A stretch of DNA of 64,000 bases from Roseicitreum antarcticum (GCF_014681765.1 NZ_CP061498.1:2369501-2433500), one strand, 5' to 3'. Counted from the stretch's first letter, positions 9,461 through 19,128 are shown. Translations and numbers: made by a program. The notes: generated by a model not told the origin, from the sequence alone.

Positions 9461-10153
9461 TCAGCTGAGGGCGGCGGTCGCAGCGTCGCGGATTGCTTGG
9501 ATGTTGGCGCCATAGGGCGCCGGGTTAGTGACCGAGCCGCCCTTGAATACCGCCGAGCCCGCGACCAACACATCCGCGCCCGCAGCCGCCACAAGTGGCG
9601 CGGTGTCCGGGGTCACACCCCCGTCGATCTCGATATGAATGGGGCGGTCGCCGATCATGGCGCGCAGTCGCGCAACCTTGTCAACCTGCGAGCGAATGAA
9701 CTTCTGCCCGCCAAAGCCGGGGTTGACCGTCATCACGCAAATCAGATCGACCATATCCAACAGATACCCGATATTTTCGATCCCAGTGCCGGGGTTCAGC
9801 GCAAGCCCGGCCTTCGCCCCCGCGCCGCGAATGGCCTGAAGCGTCCGGTGGATATGCGGCCCGGCCTCCAGATGCGCGGTGATGATATCCGCCCCCGATT
9901 GCGCGAAAGCGTCGATATAAGCATCCACCGGCGCGATCATCAGATGCACATCCATCACGCCCTTGATATGCGGGCGGATTGCCGCGCAAGTGGCAGGGCC
10001 AAAGGTGATGTTGGGCACGAAATGGCCGTCCATCACATCGACATGCACCCAGTCGCAGCCCTGTGCCTCGATCGCCTGACACTCGGCCCCAAAATTGGCA
10101 AAATCGGCGGACAGGATAGAAGGGGCGATCTTGATGGCCCGGGAAAAGGTCAT
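9461..10153 (-). CDS. rpe: Ribulose-phosphate 3-epimerase
   Basis: It interconverts ribulose-5-phosphate and xylulose-5-phosphate in the pentose phosphate and Calvin cycles. The 230-residue TIM-barrel protein shows all family motifs: IAPSILSADFANFG, HVDVMDGHFVPNITFGP with the metal-binding His and Asp, MTVNPGFGGQKFI, and the C-terminal phosphate-binding IDGGVTPDTA. ATG 10153 follows AAGGA by about ten bases. It is the first gene of the rpe / thioredoxin-fold / gph operon. Confidence 0.96.
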   Translation of the reverse strand: MTFSRAIKIAPSILSADFANFGAECQAIEAQGCDWVHVDVMDGHFVPNITFGPATCAAIRPHIKGVMDVHLMIAPVDAYIDAFAQSGADIITAHLEAGPHIHRTLQAIRGAGAKAGLALNPGTGIENIGYLLDMVDLICVMTVNPGFGGQKFIRSQVDKVARLRAMIGDRPIHIEIDGGVTPDTAPLVAAAGADVLVAGSAVFKGGSVTNPAPYGANIQAIRDAATAALS

Positions 10154-10523
10154 GGCGTTTGGTCCTTATAGCACGCGGCCATGTCGCCCAACGTATGGCC
10201 AAGGGTTGCAAGACTGCCCGGTGGCGCCAAGCATCACAGCGTTCCTTGCACAGGTCGGCCAGCGCGTCCATGCCGGTTTGCGCAATTTCCGCGAATGTAG
10301 CGCCACAGCGGGATGCAGCGCCTAGCGCCCGCGCCCCCGCACGGGCTGCGGCGGACATGCCTGAAACGTTACTAACACGGCCTAAAAGACACCTCAGATG
10401 GCGCCGCTCTTGCGCGACAAAAGGTCCCTGCCCCGGCGTACCGGGCAAATTGAATCGACTCTGCGCATGGCGCGGCCTATATGTGAACATATCAGGAACA
10501 AACGATTCTTCCATGCGCAAATC
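10154..10523. other. Divergent intergenic region between rpe and imuB
   Basis: This 370-base gap must hold the rpe promoter (reverse strand) and the imuB promoter. The only clear element is the LexA-type box at 10485-10499. A reverse-strand reading frame from ATG near 10356 would run about 70 codons towards rpe, but it overlaps rpe out of frame and has no recognisable motif, so I do not call it. An imuA gene, which commonly precedes imuB, would not fit here. Confidence 0.6.
10485..10499 (+). promoter_or_regulatory. LexA (SOS) box upstream of imuB
   Basis: The sequence is GAAC, seven bases, GAAC, matching exactly the direct-repeat SOS box of Alphaproteobacteria (GAAC-N7-GAAC / GTTC-N7-GTTC). 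It ends 24 bases before the imuB ATG, where LexA would block transcription. The motif is seen directly; its function is inferred from the known site and from imuB being an SOS gene. Confidence 0.88.
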
Positions 10524-12056
10524 ATGCCTCGACGCCTCCTCTCTCTCTGGTTGCCGCATCTTGCCTCGGACCGTGTTCTGCGCAGGCAGGCGGTGCCGGG
10601 GCCGTTTGTCGTGGTGGCCACAGCGGGCGCGGCGGAGCGGGTGCATTGCCTGAACGCCGCCGCCACGCAGCTGGGGCTGCGCCGGGGCATGGCGCTGACC
10701 GATGCGCGCGCGATGTGCCCCGACCTGATCACCCGCCCGCATGAGGCAGAGGCGCAGGGGCAGACGCTGGATGCACTGCGCCGCTGGGCGCTTCGCTATG
10801 CACCATGGGTGGCGCGCGACGGTGATGACGGGCTGATGCTGGACATCACCGGCGCGGCGCATCTGATGGGCGGCGAAAGCGCGATGGCCGAAGAAATGAC
10901 CGCCCGGCTGGGCCGCGCCGGGCTGGCCGGGCGCTGTGGGCTGGCCGACACGAAAGGCGCGGCATGGGCTCTGGCACGCCTTCAGGCAACGGCGGACACG
11001 CCGGCGATTGCCGCGCCGGGTCAGAGCATGCACGCCCTCGGGCCGCTGCCGCTGGCCGCCCTGCGGCTGGAGGACGACACCTGCGCCGCGCTTGACCGGA
11101 TGGGCCTGCGGCTGGTGCGCGATCTGACGCAACTGCCGCGCGCCACGCTGGCGCGGCGCTTTGGCCAGCAGGTACTGTTGCGGCTGGATCAGGCGATGGG
11201 CGCGGCGGCTGAACCGGTGGACCCCGAACCCGCGCGGCAGCATTTCGGTACCCGCCTGACCCTCCCAGAGCCGATCGGGCTGCAAAGCGACCTGCGCGCC
11301 GGGCTGGCGCGCCTGCTGCACCGGCTGTGCGACACGCTGGCCAAGGCCGAGCTGGGCGCGCGGCGGCTGCGGCTGGATCTGGCGCGGGTGGACGGGTCAG
11401 CCATTCAGGCAGAGATCGGGCTGGCCCGCCCGATGCACGACGTGCCTGCCATTCTGCTGCTGTTTGACCGCGCGATTGAAAGTATCGACGCTGGCTTTGG
11501 CATCGAACAGATGCGCCTGACAGCACCGCTGACCGACCCCCTGCCCGCCCGTCAGATCCATGCGGGCCATGGCATGGGGGGCTACCATACCGGCGCCGGA
11601 GGATCAGTTGCCGGTAACGATGGCGCCGACACCGAGGGGCTGGCCGATCTGCTGACCCGGCTGGGCAACCGCATCGGCTTTGACAATCTGCAGCGGTTTC
11701 TGCCCGCAGAAAGCCATATTCCCGAACGCAGCTTCCTGATCGCCTCGGCCGTGCACGCGGACATGCCGGACGAATGGCCCACGGGCCATGAGCGCCCGTT
11801 GCACCTGTTCCCCCCCGAACCGCTGGACTGCACCGGCCCCCAGCCACCCCACCGATTCCGCTGGCGCAGGCAGGTCCTGACCACCACCGCCGCGCAGGGG
11901 CCGGAACGCCTGACGCCAGAATGGTGGCTGGACGACCCCGCCTGGCGCAACGGATTGCGCGATTACTGGCGGGTTGAGACCGCGCAAGGCCTGCGGTTGT
12001 GGATGTTTCACACGCCGCAAGCGGGCGGATGGGCGGTGCATGGGGTGTTCGCCTGA
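10524..12056 (+). CDS. imuB: ImuB, Y-family DNA polymerase-like mutasome subunit
   Basis: This 510-residue protein belongs to the ImuB branch of Y-family polymerases, catalytically inactive scaffolds that link the clamp to the error-prone DnaE2 polymerase. The N-terminus RRLLSLWLPHLASDR and the stretch GLRRGMALTDARAMCPDL are typical. The C-terminal half carries the ESHIPERSF and DPAWRNGLRDYWRVETAQGLRLW segments usual for ImuB. I chose ATG 10524 because translation upstream of it is not conserved-looking and because it lies directly after the LexA box. Neither imuA nor dnaE2 is adjacent, unlike the common imuA-imuB-dnaE2 cassette. Confidence 0.9.
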   Translation: MPRRLLSLWLPHLASDRVLRRQAVPGPFVVVATAGAAERVHCLNAAATQLGLRRGMALTDARAMCPDLITRPHEAEAQGQTLDALRRWALRYAPWVARDGDDGLMLDITGAAHLMGGESAMAEEMTARLGRAGLAGRCGLADTKGAAWALARLQATADTPAIAAPGQSMHALGPLPLAALRLEDDTCAALDRMGLRLVRDLTQLPRATLARRFGQQVLLRLDQAMGAAAEPVDPEPARQHFGTRLTLPEPIGLQSDLRAGLARLLHRLCDTLAKAELGARRLRLDLARVDGSAIQAEIGLARPMHDVPAILLLFDRAIESIDAGFGIEQMRLTAPLTDPLPARQIHAGHGMGGYHTGAGGSVAGNDGADTEGLADLLTRLGNRIGFDNLQRFLPAESHIPERSFLIASAVHADMPDEWPTGHERPLHLFPPEPLDCTGPQPPHRFRWRRQVLTTTAAQGPERLTPEWWLDDPAWRNGLRDYWRVETAQGLRLWMFHTPQAGGWAVHGVFA

Positions 12057-12268
12057 GGCGGGGGTCGAAGCCCGCCCGACACCCCCGCCGCCGGTAAAGC
12101 CGCGGATGGCGCACCACCCAGGCTGACCGACGCCCCCTTCCGGCCCAGGATCGCAGCACAGAACGGCATGCTATGGCTTTGCGCCACAACACCGGCCCGA
12201 GTATGGGTTTGCGATCCCGGCCAGAGCGGCTAGAAGGACGCCACGCATTCGCCCAAGGACGCCCACTG

Positions 12269-14074
12269 ATGACCGATACCCCGCCCCCCCACACGCAAGC
12301 GCCCAGTAAATCCCTGCGCGCCGCCGCCGACAAAGAGGTGGGGCGCTGGCTGTGGGACGGGTTCGTGCGCCGCCGCCTGTGGCTGATCGGCATCGCCATG
12401 GCTCTGATGGCGGTCGAAGGGTCGATGCTGGGCGCATTCAGCTATCTGGTCCGCCCGATGTTCGATGAAGTGCTGGTCGCCGGACGTGCCGATATGGTCT
12501 ATGTCGTGGCCTTTGGCGTCGCCGCAGTATTCGTCGTCCGCGCAGTCACCCGGCTGATCCACCGCGCCATCATGGCATATACCTCGGAAACCGTAATCGC
12601 CGAGGTGCAGACGACCCTCTTGTCGCATCTGATGCGACTGGATCAGGGTTTTTATCAGCGCCACTCGCCCGGCAACCTGATCGAACGGGTGCGCGGCGAT
12701 ACCATGGCCATCGGCGCGGTCTTCACCCGCCTTGTCCCCGGCGTTGCGCGCGAAGGGGTTTCGGTCGTCGCCCTTCTGGCCGTTGCGATCTATACAGACT
12801 GGCTGTGGACGCTGATCGCGCTGCTCGGCATCCCGTTGATGATCTTGCCTATGACGGCGCTGCAACGCATCGTGCGCCGCAAAAGCACCACGGCGCGGCA
12901 GACGGCAGCCGACAGTTCCAACCGGCTGGATGAGATTTTCCACGGCATCGCCACCGTGCAACTGACCGGATCCGAAGCGCGTGAGGCCGGGCGCTATCGC
13001 AGCATCATGGCGCGCTATGTCAGCGCAGCGATCCGGGCGATCATCGGACAATCGGCGATTTCTTCGGTCATTGACTTGGTTGCGGCCATCGGCTTTGCGG
13101 CGGTACTGATTTATGGTGGCATGCAGATTATCGACGGTGAGCGGACTGTCGGCCAGTTCATGAGCTTTTTCACCGCCATCGGGCTGATCTTCGACCCGCT
13201 TCGCAAGCTGGGCGACATTACCGGATTGTGGCAGGCCACGCTAGCCAGCCTGGAGCGGCTGTATGCGCTATTGGCCATCAAACCAACGATCGTAAACCCC
13301 GAGAGCCCCGCCGTTGCCCCACCTGCCCGAGCACACGCCGAGGTTTCGATGCACGACGTATTCTTCGCCTACGACGAAGACCCGGTCCTGCGCGGCATCA
13401 GCCTGACCGCGAAAGTGGGCACCACCACCGCGATTGTCGGACCGTCCGGAGCCGGGAAAACCACTGTCTTTACCCTGCTGACACGGCTGGCCGATCCGCA
13501 GTCTGGCGGGGTGATGATCGGGGGGCAAGACATTCGCGGGATGGATCTGCACAGCCTGCGCGGCCTTTTCTCGGTCGTCAGCCAGGATACGGCACTTTTT
13601 GACGAAACCATCCGCGACAATGTGCTGATGGGCGCCGAGGGCGTGTCCGAAGAACGGCTGCACGCCGCACTGGCCGATGCACATGTGACCGAGTTCCTTG
13701 ACAGCCTGCCACAGGGGCTGGACACGCGGGCCGGGCCGCGTGGCTCTTCCCTGTCGGGCGGACAGCGGCAGCGTGTTGCGATCGCCCGGGCATTGCTGCG
13801 CGATGCGCCGATCCTGCTGCTGGATGAGGCGACAAGCGCGCTGGACGCCAAATCGGAATCGCTGGTTCAGGCGGCGCTCGACCGGCTGTCTGCGGGGCGC
13901 ACCACGTTTGTCATCGCGCACCGGCTGGCCACCGTCCGGCGCGCCGACCAGATCCTGGTGATGGAGCGCGGGCAAATCATCGAGACCGGGAACCACGATG
14001 CGCTGATGACGCAGAATGGCGCATATGCCCGGCTGCATGCATTGCAGTTCAACACGCCGGGGCAAAAGCCCTGA
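12269..14074 (+). CDS. ABC exporter, fused permease and ATPase (MsbA-like)
   Basis: The protein is a 601-residue half-transporter with an N-terminal six-helix membrane domain and a C-terminal nucleotide-binding domain. Walker A GPSGAGKTT lies near nucleotides 13441-13467, the signature is LSGGQRQRVAIARA, and Walker B is ILLLDEATSALD. The family exports lipids (MsbA, lipid A core), glycans or drugs; the substrate cannot be deduced. I prefer ATG 12269 (MTDTPPPHTQAPSK) to an in-frame ATG at 12173 because the upstream part is compositionally unlike protein. It ends 49 bases before the convergent P450. Confidence 0.9.
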   Translation: MTDTPPPHTQAPSKSLRAAADKEVGRWLWDGFVRRRLWLIGIAMALMAVEGSMLGAFSYLVRPMFDEVLVAGRADMVYVVAFGVAAVFVVRAVTRLIHRAIMAYTSETVIAEVQTTLLSHLMRLDQGFYQRHSPGNLIERVRGDTMAIGAVFTRLVPGVAREGVSVVALLAVAIYTDWLWTLIALLGIPLMILPMTALQRIVRRKSTTARQTAADSSNRLDEIFHGIATVQLTGSEAREAGRYRSIMARYVSAAIRAIIGQSAISSVIDLVAAIGFAAVLIYGGMQIIDGERTVGQFMSFFTAIGLIFDPLRKLGDITGLWQATLASLERLYALLAIKPTIVNPESPAVAPPARAHAEVSMHDVFFAYDEDPVLRGISLTAKVGTTTAIVGPSGAGKTTVFTLLTRLADPQSGGVMIGGQDIRGMDLHSLRGLFSVVSQDTALFDETIRDNVLMGAEGVSEERLHAALADAHVTEFLDSLPQGLDTRAGPRGSSLSGGQRQRVAIARALLRDAPILLLDEATSALDAKSESLVQAALDRLSAGRTTFVIAHRLATVRRADQILVMERGQIIETGNHDALMTQNGAYARLHALQFNTPGQKP

Positions 14075-14123
14075 GGCACAGCCGCCCCCAGAGATGCAAA
14101 CCGCCCCTGCCCTGCCCAAAACG

Positions 14124-15479
14124 TCACGAACGCGGCTGAATATCCAGCCAGATGCCGCTTTTGGACCGGACGGTCAGATGTGCGACGGGGACAGGAATGC
14201 GCCCGGGCACCGCGCTGAACCGAAAGGCACGCGTCAGCAGCGCCAGAAGCAAAACCCCTTCGGCCATAGCGAAACCCGCGCCAGAACAGACGCGCGGCCC
14301 AGCGGAAAACGGCAAGTAGGCGTCACGGGCATGGGCGCGGTTTTCGGGCGTTTGCCAGCGATCGGGGCGGAAAGCATGCGGGTCGGGCCAAATGTTTTCG
14401 TTCCGGCCCATATGCCACGGGCTGATGATGACCTGCGCCCCCCTGGGCGCCTGGCGGTTGCGAAAGACCTCGGACCGGGTGGTCTGACGCACCATCATTG
14501 GCACCGAAGGGTAAAGACGCAGGGTCTCGCGGAAGACATCGCGGGTGAAGGGCAGTTTCGACAGGGTGGCGAAAACTGGGGGCTCGGCCAGCGCGGCATC
14601 GGCTTCGGCGGCCACATTTTCCTGAACCTCGGGATGGGTGGCGAGCAGATAGAGCGCCCAGGACAGCGCTGATGCACTGGTTTCATGCCCGGCCAGAAAG
14701 AAGATCGCGACTTGATCGATCATCTCAGCGGAGTCGAACTGGTCACCGGTGACGGGATCTTTCGTCGTCATGATCTGGGTGGCGAGATCATTCGGGGCGG
14801 TGCCCGCAGCAATCGCCTCTTTGCGCTGCACGGTCAACTGTCCGATCAGGTCGCGGATGGCCGCTGCCGTGGCGCGGGTGGTGCGGCGGTGCGGGCGGGG
14901 CAACCAGCGGGGCCAGGGGATCATCGCGGCCAGGTTCAGGATAGGCTGGGTGCGCTGATGCGCGCGAAACTGCTCGAATACCGCCGCAGCGATCCGGTCC
15001 TCGATGGGGATCGAGAATAGCGTGCGGAAGATCACATCGGCGGCAGCATGGCTAAGCACGCCCTCAACCTCGGTCACACCACCCGGCGACAGGCGCCCAA
15101 CAGCGGCCTGCCCGGCAGCCAGCATCGCCGGAAATGTATCGCGCAGCCGCCCCCCCTCAAACGCCGGGTCGATCATCCGGCGCTGGCGCTTCCATTGATC
15201 GCCATTGGTTACAAACACTGAATTGCCCAGAAGCGGCAGCAGGCCTTCGCGCACACGGTGGGACTTCGGAAAATCATCAGGGCGGTCGGACAAGACAGTG
15301 CGGATCAGATCAGGCTGGTTGATGAGGAAGGATCGCAGGAAAGGCAGCCGAAACTCAGCCATCTTGGCGCGATAGAGCCGCGCAGGCTGGGTCGACAGGA
15401 TATCCTGTCGAAACATCGCCAAATGCCGCAGGAATGACACGCTCCCGGGGCGATGCTGCGGTTTGGGTGGCAGGGTCAT
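14124..15479 (-). CDS. Cytochrome P450
   Basis: A 451-residue heme-thiolate monooxygenase with all hallmarks: the I-helix AGHETSAS oxygen-activation motif, the K-helix ETLRLYPSVP (ExxR), and the heme-binding loop PFSAGPRVCSGAGFAMAE with the cysteine ligand. No membrane anchor is visible, so it is a soluble bacterial P450 needing separate redox partners, none of which is adjacent. ATG 15479 sits in an ATGA overlap with the stop of the upstream hydrolase, which implies coupled translation. The natural substrate is unknown; lipids or fatty acids would fit the membrane-hydrolase partner but this is only inference. Confidence 0.95.
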   Translation of the reverse strand: MTLPPKPQHRPGSVSFLRHLAMFRQDILSTQPARLYRAKMAEFRLPFLRSFLINQPDLIRTVLSDRPDDFPKSHRVREGLLPLLGNSVFVTNGDQWKRQRRMIDPAFEGGRLRDTFPAMLAAGQAAVGRLSPGGVTEVEGVLSHAAADVIFRTLFSIPIEDRIAAAVFEQFRAHQRTQPILNLAAMIPWPRWLPRPHRRTTRATAAAIRDLIGQLTVQRKEAIAAGTAPNDLATQIMTTKDPVTGDQFDSAEMIDQVAIFFLAGHETSASALSWALYLLATHPEVQENVAAEADAALAEPPVFATLSKLPFTRDVFRETLRLYPSVPMMVRQTTRSEVFRNRQAPRGAQVIISPWHMGRNENIWPDPHAFRPDRWQTPENRAHARDAYLPFSAGPRVCSGAGFAMAEGVLLLALLTRAFRFSAVPGRIPVPVAHLTVRSKSGIWLDIQPRS

Positions 15480-16699
15480 TCGGGCATCCGGGTGGCGTAG
15501 GGGTTCAATGACCGCCGCGTGGTGCTGGCGGATGAGCCGCGCCCGGCATAGCGGTCGGCCAGCGTCCGAGGCCCGGCGGTGATCTGAAAGTAGTCATAGT
15601 CGCGCGGGGCGTCGAAGGCACAGAGGTACTGAAAATGCAGCCGAAAATACCGACGCTTATACTTGGCATAAGTCTGGGGCGTCAGGCTTTGGCTGAACGC
15701 GGCCGACACGACAATCGGCCAGCGCTGCCCCTTTGCGGGCGCAGCACCACTGGTCGCGACCGGGTCACAGAGCGCATAGCAACACCCATCGCCCGGCGCC
15801 GTCACATCGACCCATGTGAGTTCCCGGCGTTGCGACAGGTAGTGCAGATCCGCACGCAGGGCATCGGCATGGGGCAGATAGCTTTGCATCGGCACGCAAT
15901 GTCCCAGCGACAGAAAGGCAAGGCGCGGCCCGTCATCGCTAACCGCACCGCGTCGGACCACATTGGCCAAGATGGACACGCCCAGATGCACGCCCGAGGA
16001 ATGGCCAACGACCAGAACCTCATCCAGCGTATCGTCCTGCAAGGCATCGGCGATCATGTCAGCCATTTCGCGCAAACGGGCCTGAAGCTGCGGTGGGTTG
16101 CGACCCAGATGCCGCGCGGTGAAGGCATAATCATGCAGCAGATAGTAGACGAAGAACCGACCATCCAGTCGCCGAAACAGCATCAGAACCGGGGGTACCA
16201 CGGCAAGCCCAAGCACATAGGCGGCGACACTGGGCATCAGATAGGACAATGCCCAGCCCACGCCCGCAGCAAGCATCAGCGCCAGCGCCAGTTGGCCCAA
16301 CAGCATCACCACGGGATACATGGCCGCGATGCCTGGACCCGCGCGAAGGCGGAACAGCCGAAAGATCGCGCCAGTGCTGACATAGATCCAGAAGGTCTTC
16401 AGAAGCAGCCAATAGGTCGCAGCAATCCCTGCCTGCATCGAATCGCGCACGATGTCAGACCAGATCAGGATATTCATCTCGGACGCGGTGGTGGTTCCAT
16501 CAATGGCAGCGGTCACGCGCCAACCATAAGGGCCAGGGCCTTTCTTTGGCTTCTGGCTGATCTGATAGCCTGAAATAGCCGCCTGCGCAGCTGACTCGGT
16601 CCGGTAAAGCTCGCGATAACGACGCGGCGGAAACGGGTCATAGCCGGGAATGTAGAACACCCGACGGTTACTGACGGATTGCGGTTTATGATGTGCCAT
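15476..16699 (-). CDS. Membrane-associated alpha/beta-hydrolase-like protein
   Basis: This 407-residue protein begins RRVFYIPGYDPFPPRRYREL, a segment resembling the first strand and oxyanion loop of alpha/beta hydrolases. A hydrophobic hairpin of about three helices follows at residues 100-190, then the nucleophile elbow VVGHSSGVHLG (GxSxG). No exact function can be assigned. ATG 16699 is chosen as the natural start; an in-frame upstream Met at 16771 lacks support. It forms an operon with the downstream P450 through an ATGA overlap. A lipase or esterase role at the inner membrane, supplying or processing the P450 substrate, is plausible. Confidence 0.72.
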   Translation of the reverse strand: MAHHKPQSVSNRRVFYIPGYDPFPPRRYRELYRTESAAQAAISGYQISQKPKKGPGPYGWRVTAAIDGTTTASEMNILIWSDIVRDSMQAGIAATYWLLLKTFWIYVSTGAIFRLFRLRAGPGIAAMYPVVMLLGQLALALMLAAGVGWALSYLMPSVAAYVLGLAVVPPVLMLFRRLDGRFFVYYLLHDYAFTARHLGRNPPQLQARLREMADMIADALQDDTLDEVLVVGHSSGVHLGVSILANVVRRGAVSDDGPRLAFLSLGHCVPMQSYLPHADALRADLHYLSQRRELTWVDVTAPGDGCCYALCDPVATSGAAPAKGQRWPIVVSAAFSQSLTPQTYAKYKRRYFRLHFQYLCAFDAPRDYDYFQITAGPRTLADRYAGRGSSASTTRRSLNPYATRMPE

Positions 16700-16807
16700 A
16701 CTCTGCGCCTGTTCGCCCGTGCCACGGGCCTTGGCGGAACCTAGCGACAAAAAGCGGCAAGAATAAGCCATATTGCGGCGCGGGGCAGCGACCTATGGCG
16801 CACCAAC

Positions 16808-17446
16808 CTAAAGGGAAACAGGCGCTCCCTGCACCGTCACGACCGGCCCGCCGGCGGCCAGAGCATCCTCCCGGTCATGGGTGACAAGCACCACAGGCAG
16901 CTTCCGGTCCCTTGCGCGCTGAAACACGAAGTCGCGGGTGCGGGTGCGGCGATCAGCGTCGAGCCGCGAGAACGGCTCATCCAGCAACAGCGCCGCAGGT
17001 TCGGCAAGCAACGTTCGCATCAGGGCAACACGCGCGCGTTGGCCGCCCGAGAGCGTGGCCGGATCGCGATCGGCCATCCCATGCAGCCCAGCATCCGACA
17101 GGGCGGTTTCGATCCGGCCACGGCGGTCTGTGATACCTCGCGGCAAGGCAAAGCCAAGATTACCCCCCACGCTGAGATGCGGGAACAGAATGTCATCTTG
17201 AAACATGATGCCAACGCCGCGCGCCCGCGTAGGCAGAGCCGTGATATCATGACCGCCCAGCCAGATCTTGCCCTGTTGGGTGAATGCGCCGGGGAGCGCG
17301 CCAATGATCGCCGAAAGAATGGTCGATTTACCGCAGCCCGATGGCCCCATGATGGTGAGTACCTCGCCCGCAGCGATAGTGGCGGTTAGCCGCGCAAGGC
17401 AGCTTTGTGGCTTCATGATGGTCAAATTGTCCAGCACCAAAGTCAT
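16808..17446 (-). CDS. ynjD: YnjD-type ABC transporter ATP-binding protein
   Basis: The protein is a 212-residue ATPase subunit. Walker A is MGPSGCGKST, the Q-loop segment MFQDDILFPHLSV, the signature LSGGQRARVALMRTLL, and Walker B ALLLDEPFSRLD. The start ATG 17446 overlaps the permease stop (ATGA). It follows a double-length permease and a YnjB-type binding protein, the same set as E. coli ynjBCD, a transporter of unknown substrate. It is the last gene of the disrupted operon. Other small importer ATPases (thiamine, iron) look similar, so the name rests on the neighbours. Confidence 0.85.
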   Translation of the reverse strand: MTLVLDNLTIMKPQSCLARLTATIAAGEVLTIMGPSGCGKSTILSAIIGALPGAFTQQGKIWLGGHDITALPTRARGVGIMFQDDILFPHLSVGGNLGFALPRGITDRRGRIETALSDAGLHGMADRDPATLSGGQRARVALMRTLLAEPAALLLDEPFSRLDADRRTRTRDFVFQRARDRKLPVVLVTHDREDALAAGGPVVTVQGAPVSL

Positions 17447-19128
17447 GTCACGCGCATCCCCTGTCGGTTGCGCCACAAGAGCGCAGGGATACCCAACGCC
17501 AGCGCAAAGCCCACGAAGGGGGCCAACATCTGCGCCAACGCATATGCCCCGATCACCCGCCTGTTGCCACCTGATCCCAGGGCCACGGCCTCGGTCGTGA
17601 GGGTGTCGATCCGACCGGCACTAATAAGCAAAGTTGGGAGATATTGCGCAACAGAGGTTGCGAAGCCAACAGCACAAGCGACGGCAATGGCGCGCGACAG
17701 CATAGGAAGCCGCACCGCCCAGAACACGCGACTGTGCGAGGCCCCCAGAGCATGGGCCACCACGCCCGCGCGCCGGTCCCATGTACGCCAAGGATCGGAT
17801 AGCGACAGAAAGACATACGGCAGCACAAAAACCAAATGGACCAGTGCCACCAACCAGACCGACGGCGCGACCCCGGCAATCAGTGTCAGCGTGGTCAGAC
17901 CGGGGACAAAAGCGACCTGCGGCACCAGGAGTGGCACGTACAAGACCAGCAGCGCGCGCCGGACAGCGGCGTCGCGCCTGTATTCAGCCTGAAGGCACGC
18001 GAGGGTCAGGACGATCGCCGCGCCGGTCGCCAAAAGGCCAATGATCACGGTTTGGGTAATAGCGCCGGTAAGCCCGGTTGCTTGCCTGTCCCAAGTCTGC
18101 AAGTTGAGTGTCTGGGGCCAGAGATCCGGGAACCGCCACAGCCCGGCAAAGGACCAAACGGCCAGTCCGGCCAAGCCAAAGGCAACCGCACCGACCGACA
18201 GTCCTGCGAGCCCCAGCGCAACCGGGCGCGCCACACGGTCGACGTGCCGTCCACGCGCACCTGCCGTCAGCCAGCGCTGGGAGAGTTGCGCCACGCCCCC
18301 CTCGGTCAATCGCCATGCCAGCAAAGCGGCCGCGGCAACAAAAAGTTGCAGGACCGCAGCAGCGGATGCCTGAAAGCGATAGGCTAGGTCTGGGTTTCCC
18401 ATCCAGTCGAGGATCTGCACTGCAAGGGTGGGCGGCCGCGTCGGACCCAGGATCATCGCCATATCGACGACGGACACGGAATAAGCAAGTACCGCCATCA
18501 CCGGCAACCGGATCTGCGGATAAAGCTGCGGCAACACAACCTTGACCCAGCCCATGATGCGGCCATAGCCCATGGTCTGCGTCAACAGCAGGGTCCGGCC
18601 GCTATCGATCTGGGACAGGGCAGCAATGCTCATCAGCAGAAGGAAAGGAACCTCCTTGATCACGAGCCCGGCGATCAGCGTCAGACCCAGCGGATCATTG
18701 ACGATCAGCAGATCAGGCGGACGCTGCCACCCCGTGGCCCAAGGCGACAGCGCGCGCGCGATCCAACCCGAAGGCGCCAGCAAGAAGGCCAGGCCAAGCG
18801 CTGCCGCCGCATGCGGCACCGACAAAAGCGGTGACAGCGCGCGTGTGATGGCGACAAAAACGCGGCTGCCCTGCCATGCAGCCAGGATCAACAGGGTTAT
18901 AAAGAGCGCAATGCCGGTGGCCGAGACGCCAGTAGCGATGGAATGGCGCACCGCGATGCCAAGCCCCGGCCAGTCGAGCAACGCGCGCCATGGCTCTAGG
19001 GAGAGCGCCAGGCCCCCCAAGGCGGGCAAATAGCCGAAGGCGGGCAACACAATTCCAATGCAACCCGCGATGACAGGGCCTGTCAGCAAGGCAATCGTCA
19101 GCGCGGGCGCGAAGCGGGTGGCCGACAT
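17443..19128 (-). CDS. ynjC: YnjC-type fused ABC transporter permease
   Basis: A 561-residue inner-membrane protein made of two tandem permease halves, as in YnjC and FbpB-type importers. Each half carries the cytoplasmic EAA-like loop (around IMGWVKVVLPQLYPQIRLP in the first half and VVAHALGASHSRVFWAVRLP in the second). It lies six bases after the ynjB 3' fragment and overlaps ynjD by ATGA. Its reading frame is intact, but the binding protein it needs is broken by the insertion, so the transporter is probably non-functional unless another binding protein serves it. Confidence 0.87.
   Translation of the reverse strand: MSATRFAPALTIALLTGPVIAGCIGIVLPAFGYLPALGGLALSLEPWRALLDWPGLGIAVRHSIATGVSATGIALFITLLILAAWQGSRVFVAITRALSPLLSVPHAAAALGLAFLLAPSGWIARALSPWATGWQRPPDLLIVNDPLGLTLIAGLVIKEVPFLLLMSIAALSQIDSGRTLLLTQTMGYGRIMGWVKVVLPQLYPQIRLPVMAVLAYSVSVVDMAMILGPTRPPTLAVQILDWMGNPDLAYRFQASAAAVLQLFVAAAALLAWRLTEGGVAQLSQRWLTAGARGRHVDRVARPVALGLAGLSVGAVAFGLAGLAVWSFAGLWRFPDLWPQTLNLQTWDRQATGLTGAITQTVIIGLLATGAAIVLTLACLQAEYRRDAAVRRALLVLYVPLLVPQVAFVPGLTTLTLIAGVAPSVWLVALVHLVFVLPYVFLSLSDPWRTWDRRAGVVAHALGASHSRVFWAVRLPMLSRAIAVACAVGFATSVAQYLPTLLISAGRIDTLTTEAVALGSGGNRRVIGAYALAQMLAPFVGFALALGIPALLWRNRQGMRVT

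Noticed and set aside
9681-11321. 546-codon reverse frame across rpe and imuB
   Set aside because: It runs through two well-supported genes in other frames and is rich in Arg, Ala, Gln and Pro, typical of spurious frames in GC-rich DNA.
12173-12268. Upstream start of the MsbA-like exporter at 12173
   Set aside because: The 32 extra codons lack the family pattern and precede a better start at 12269.
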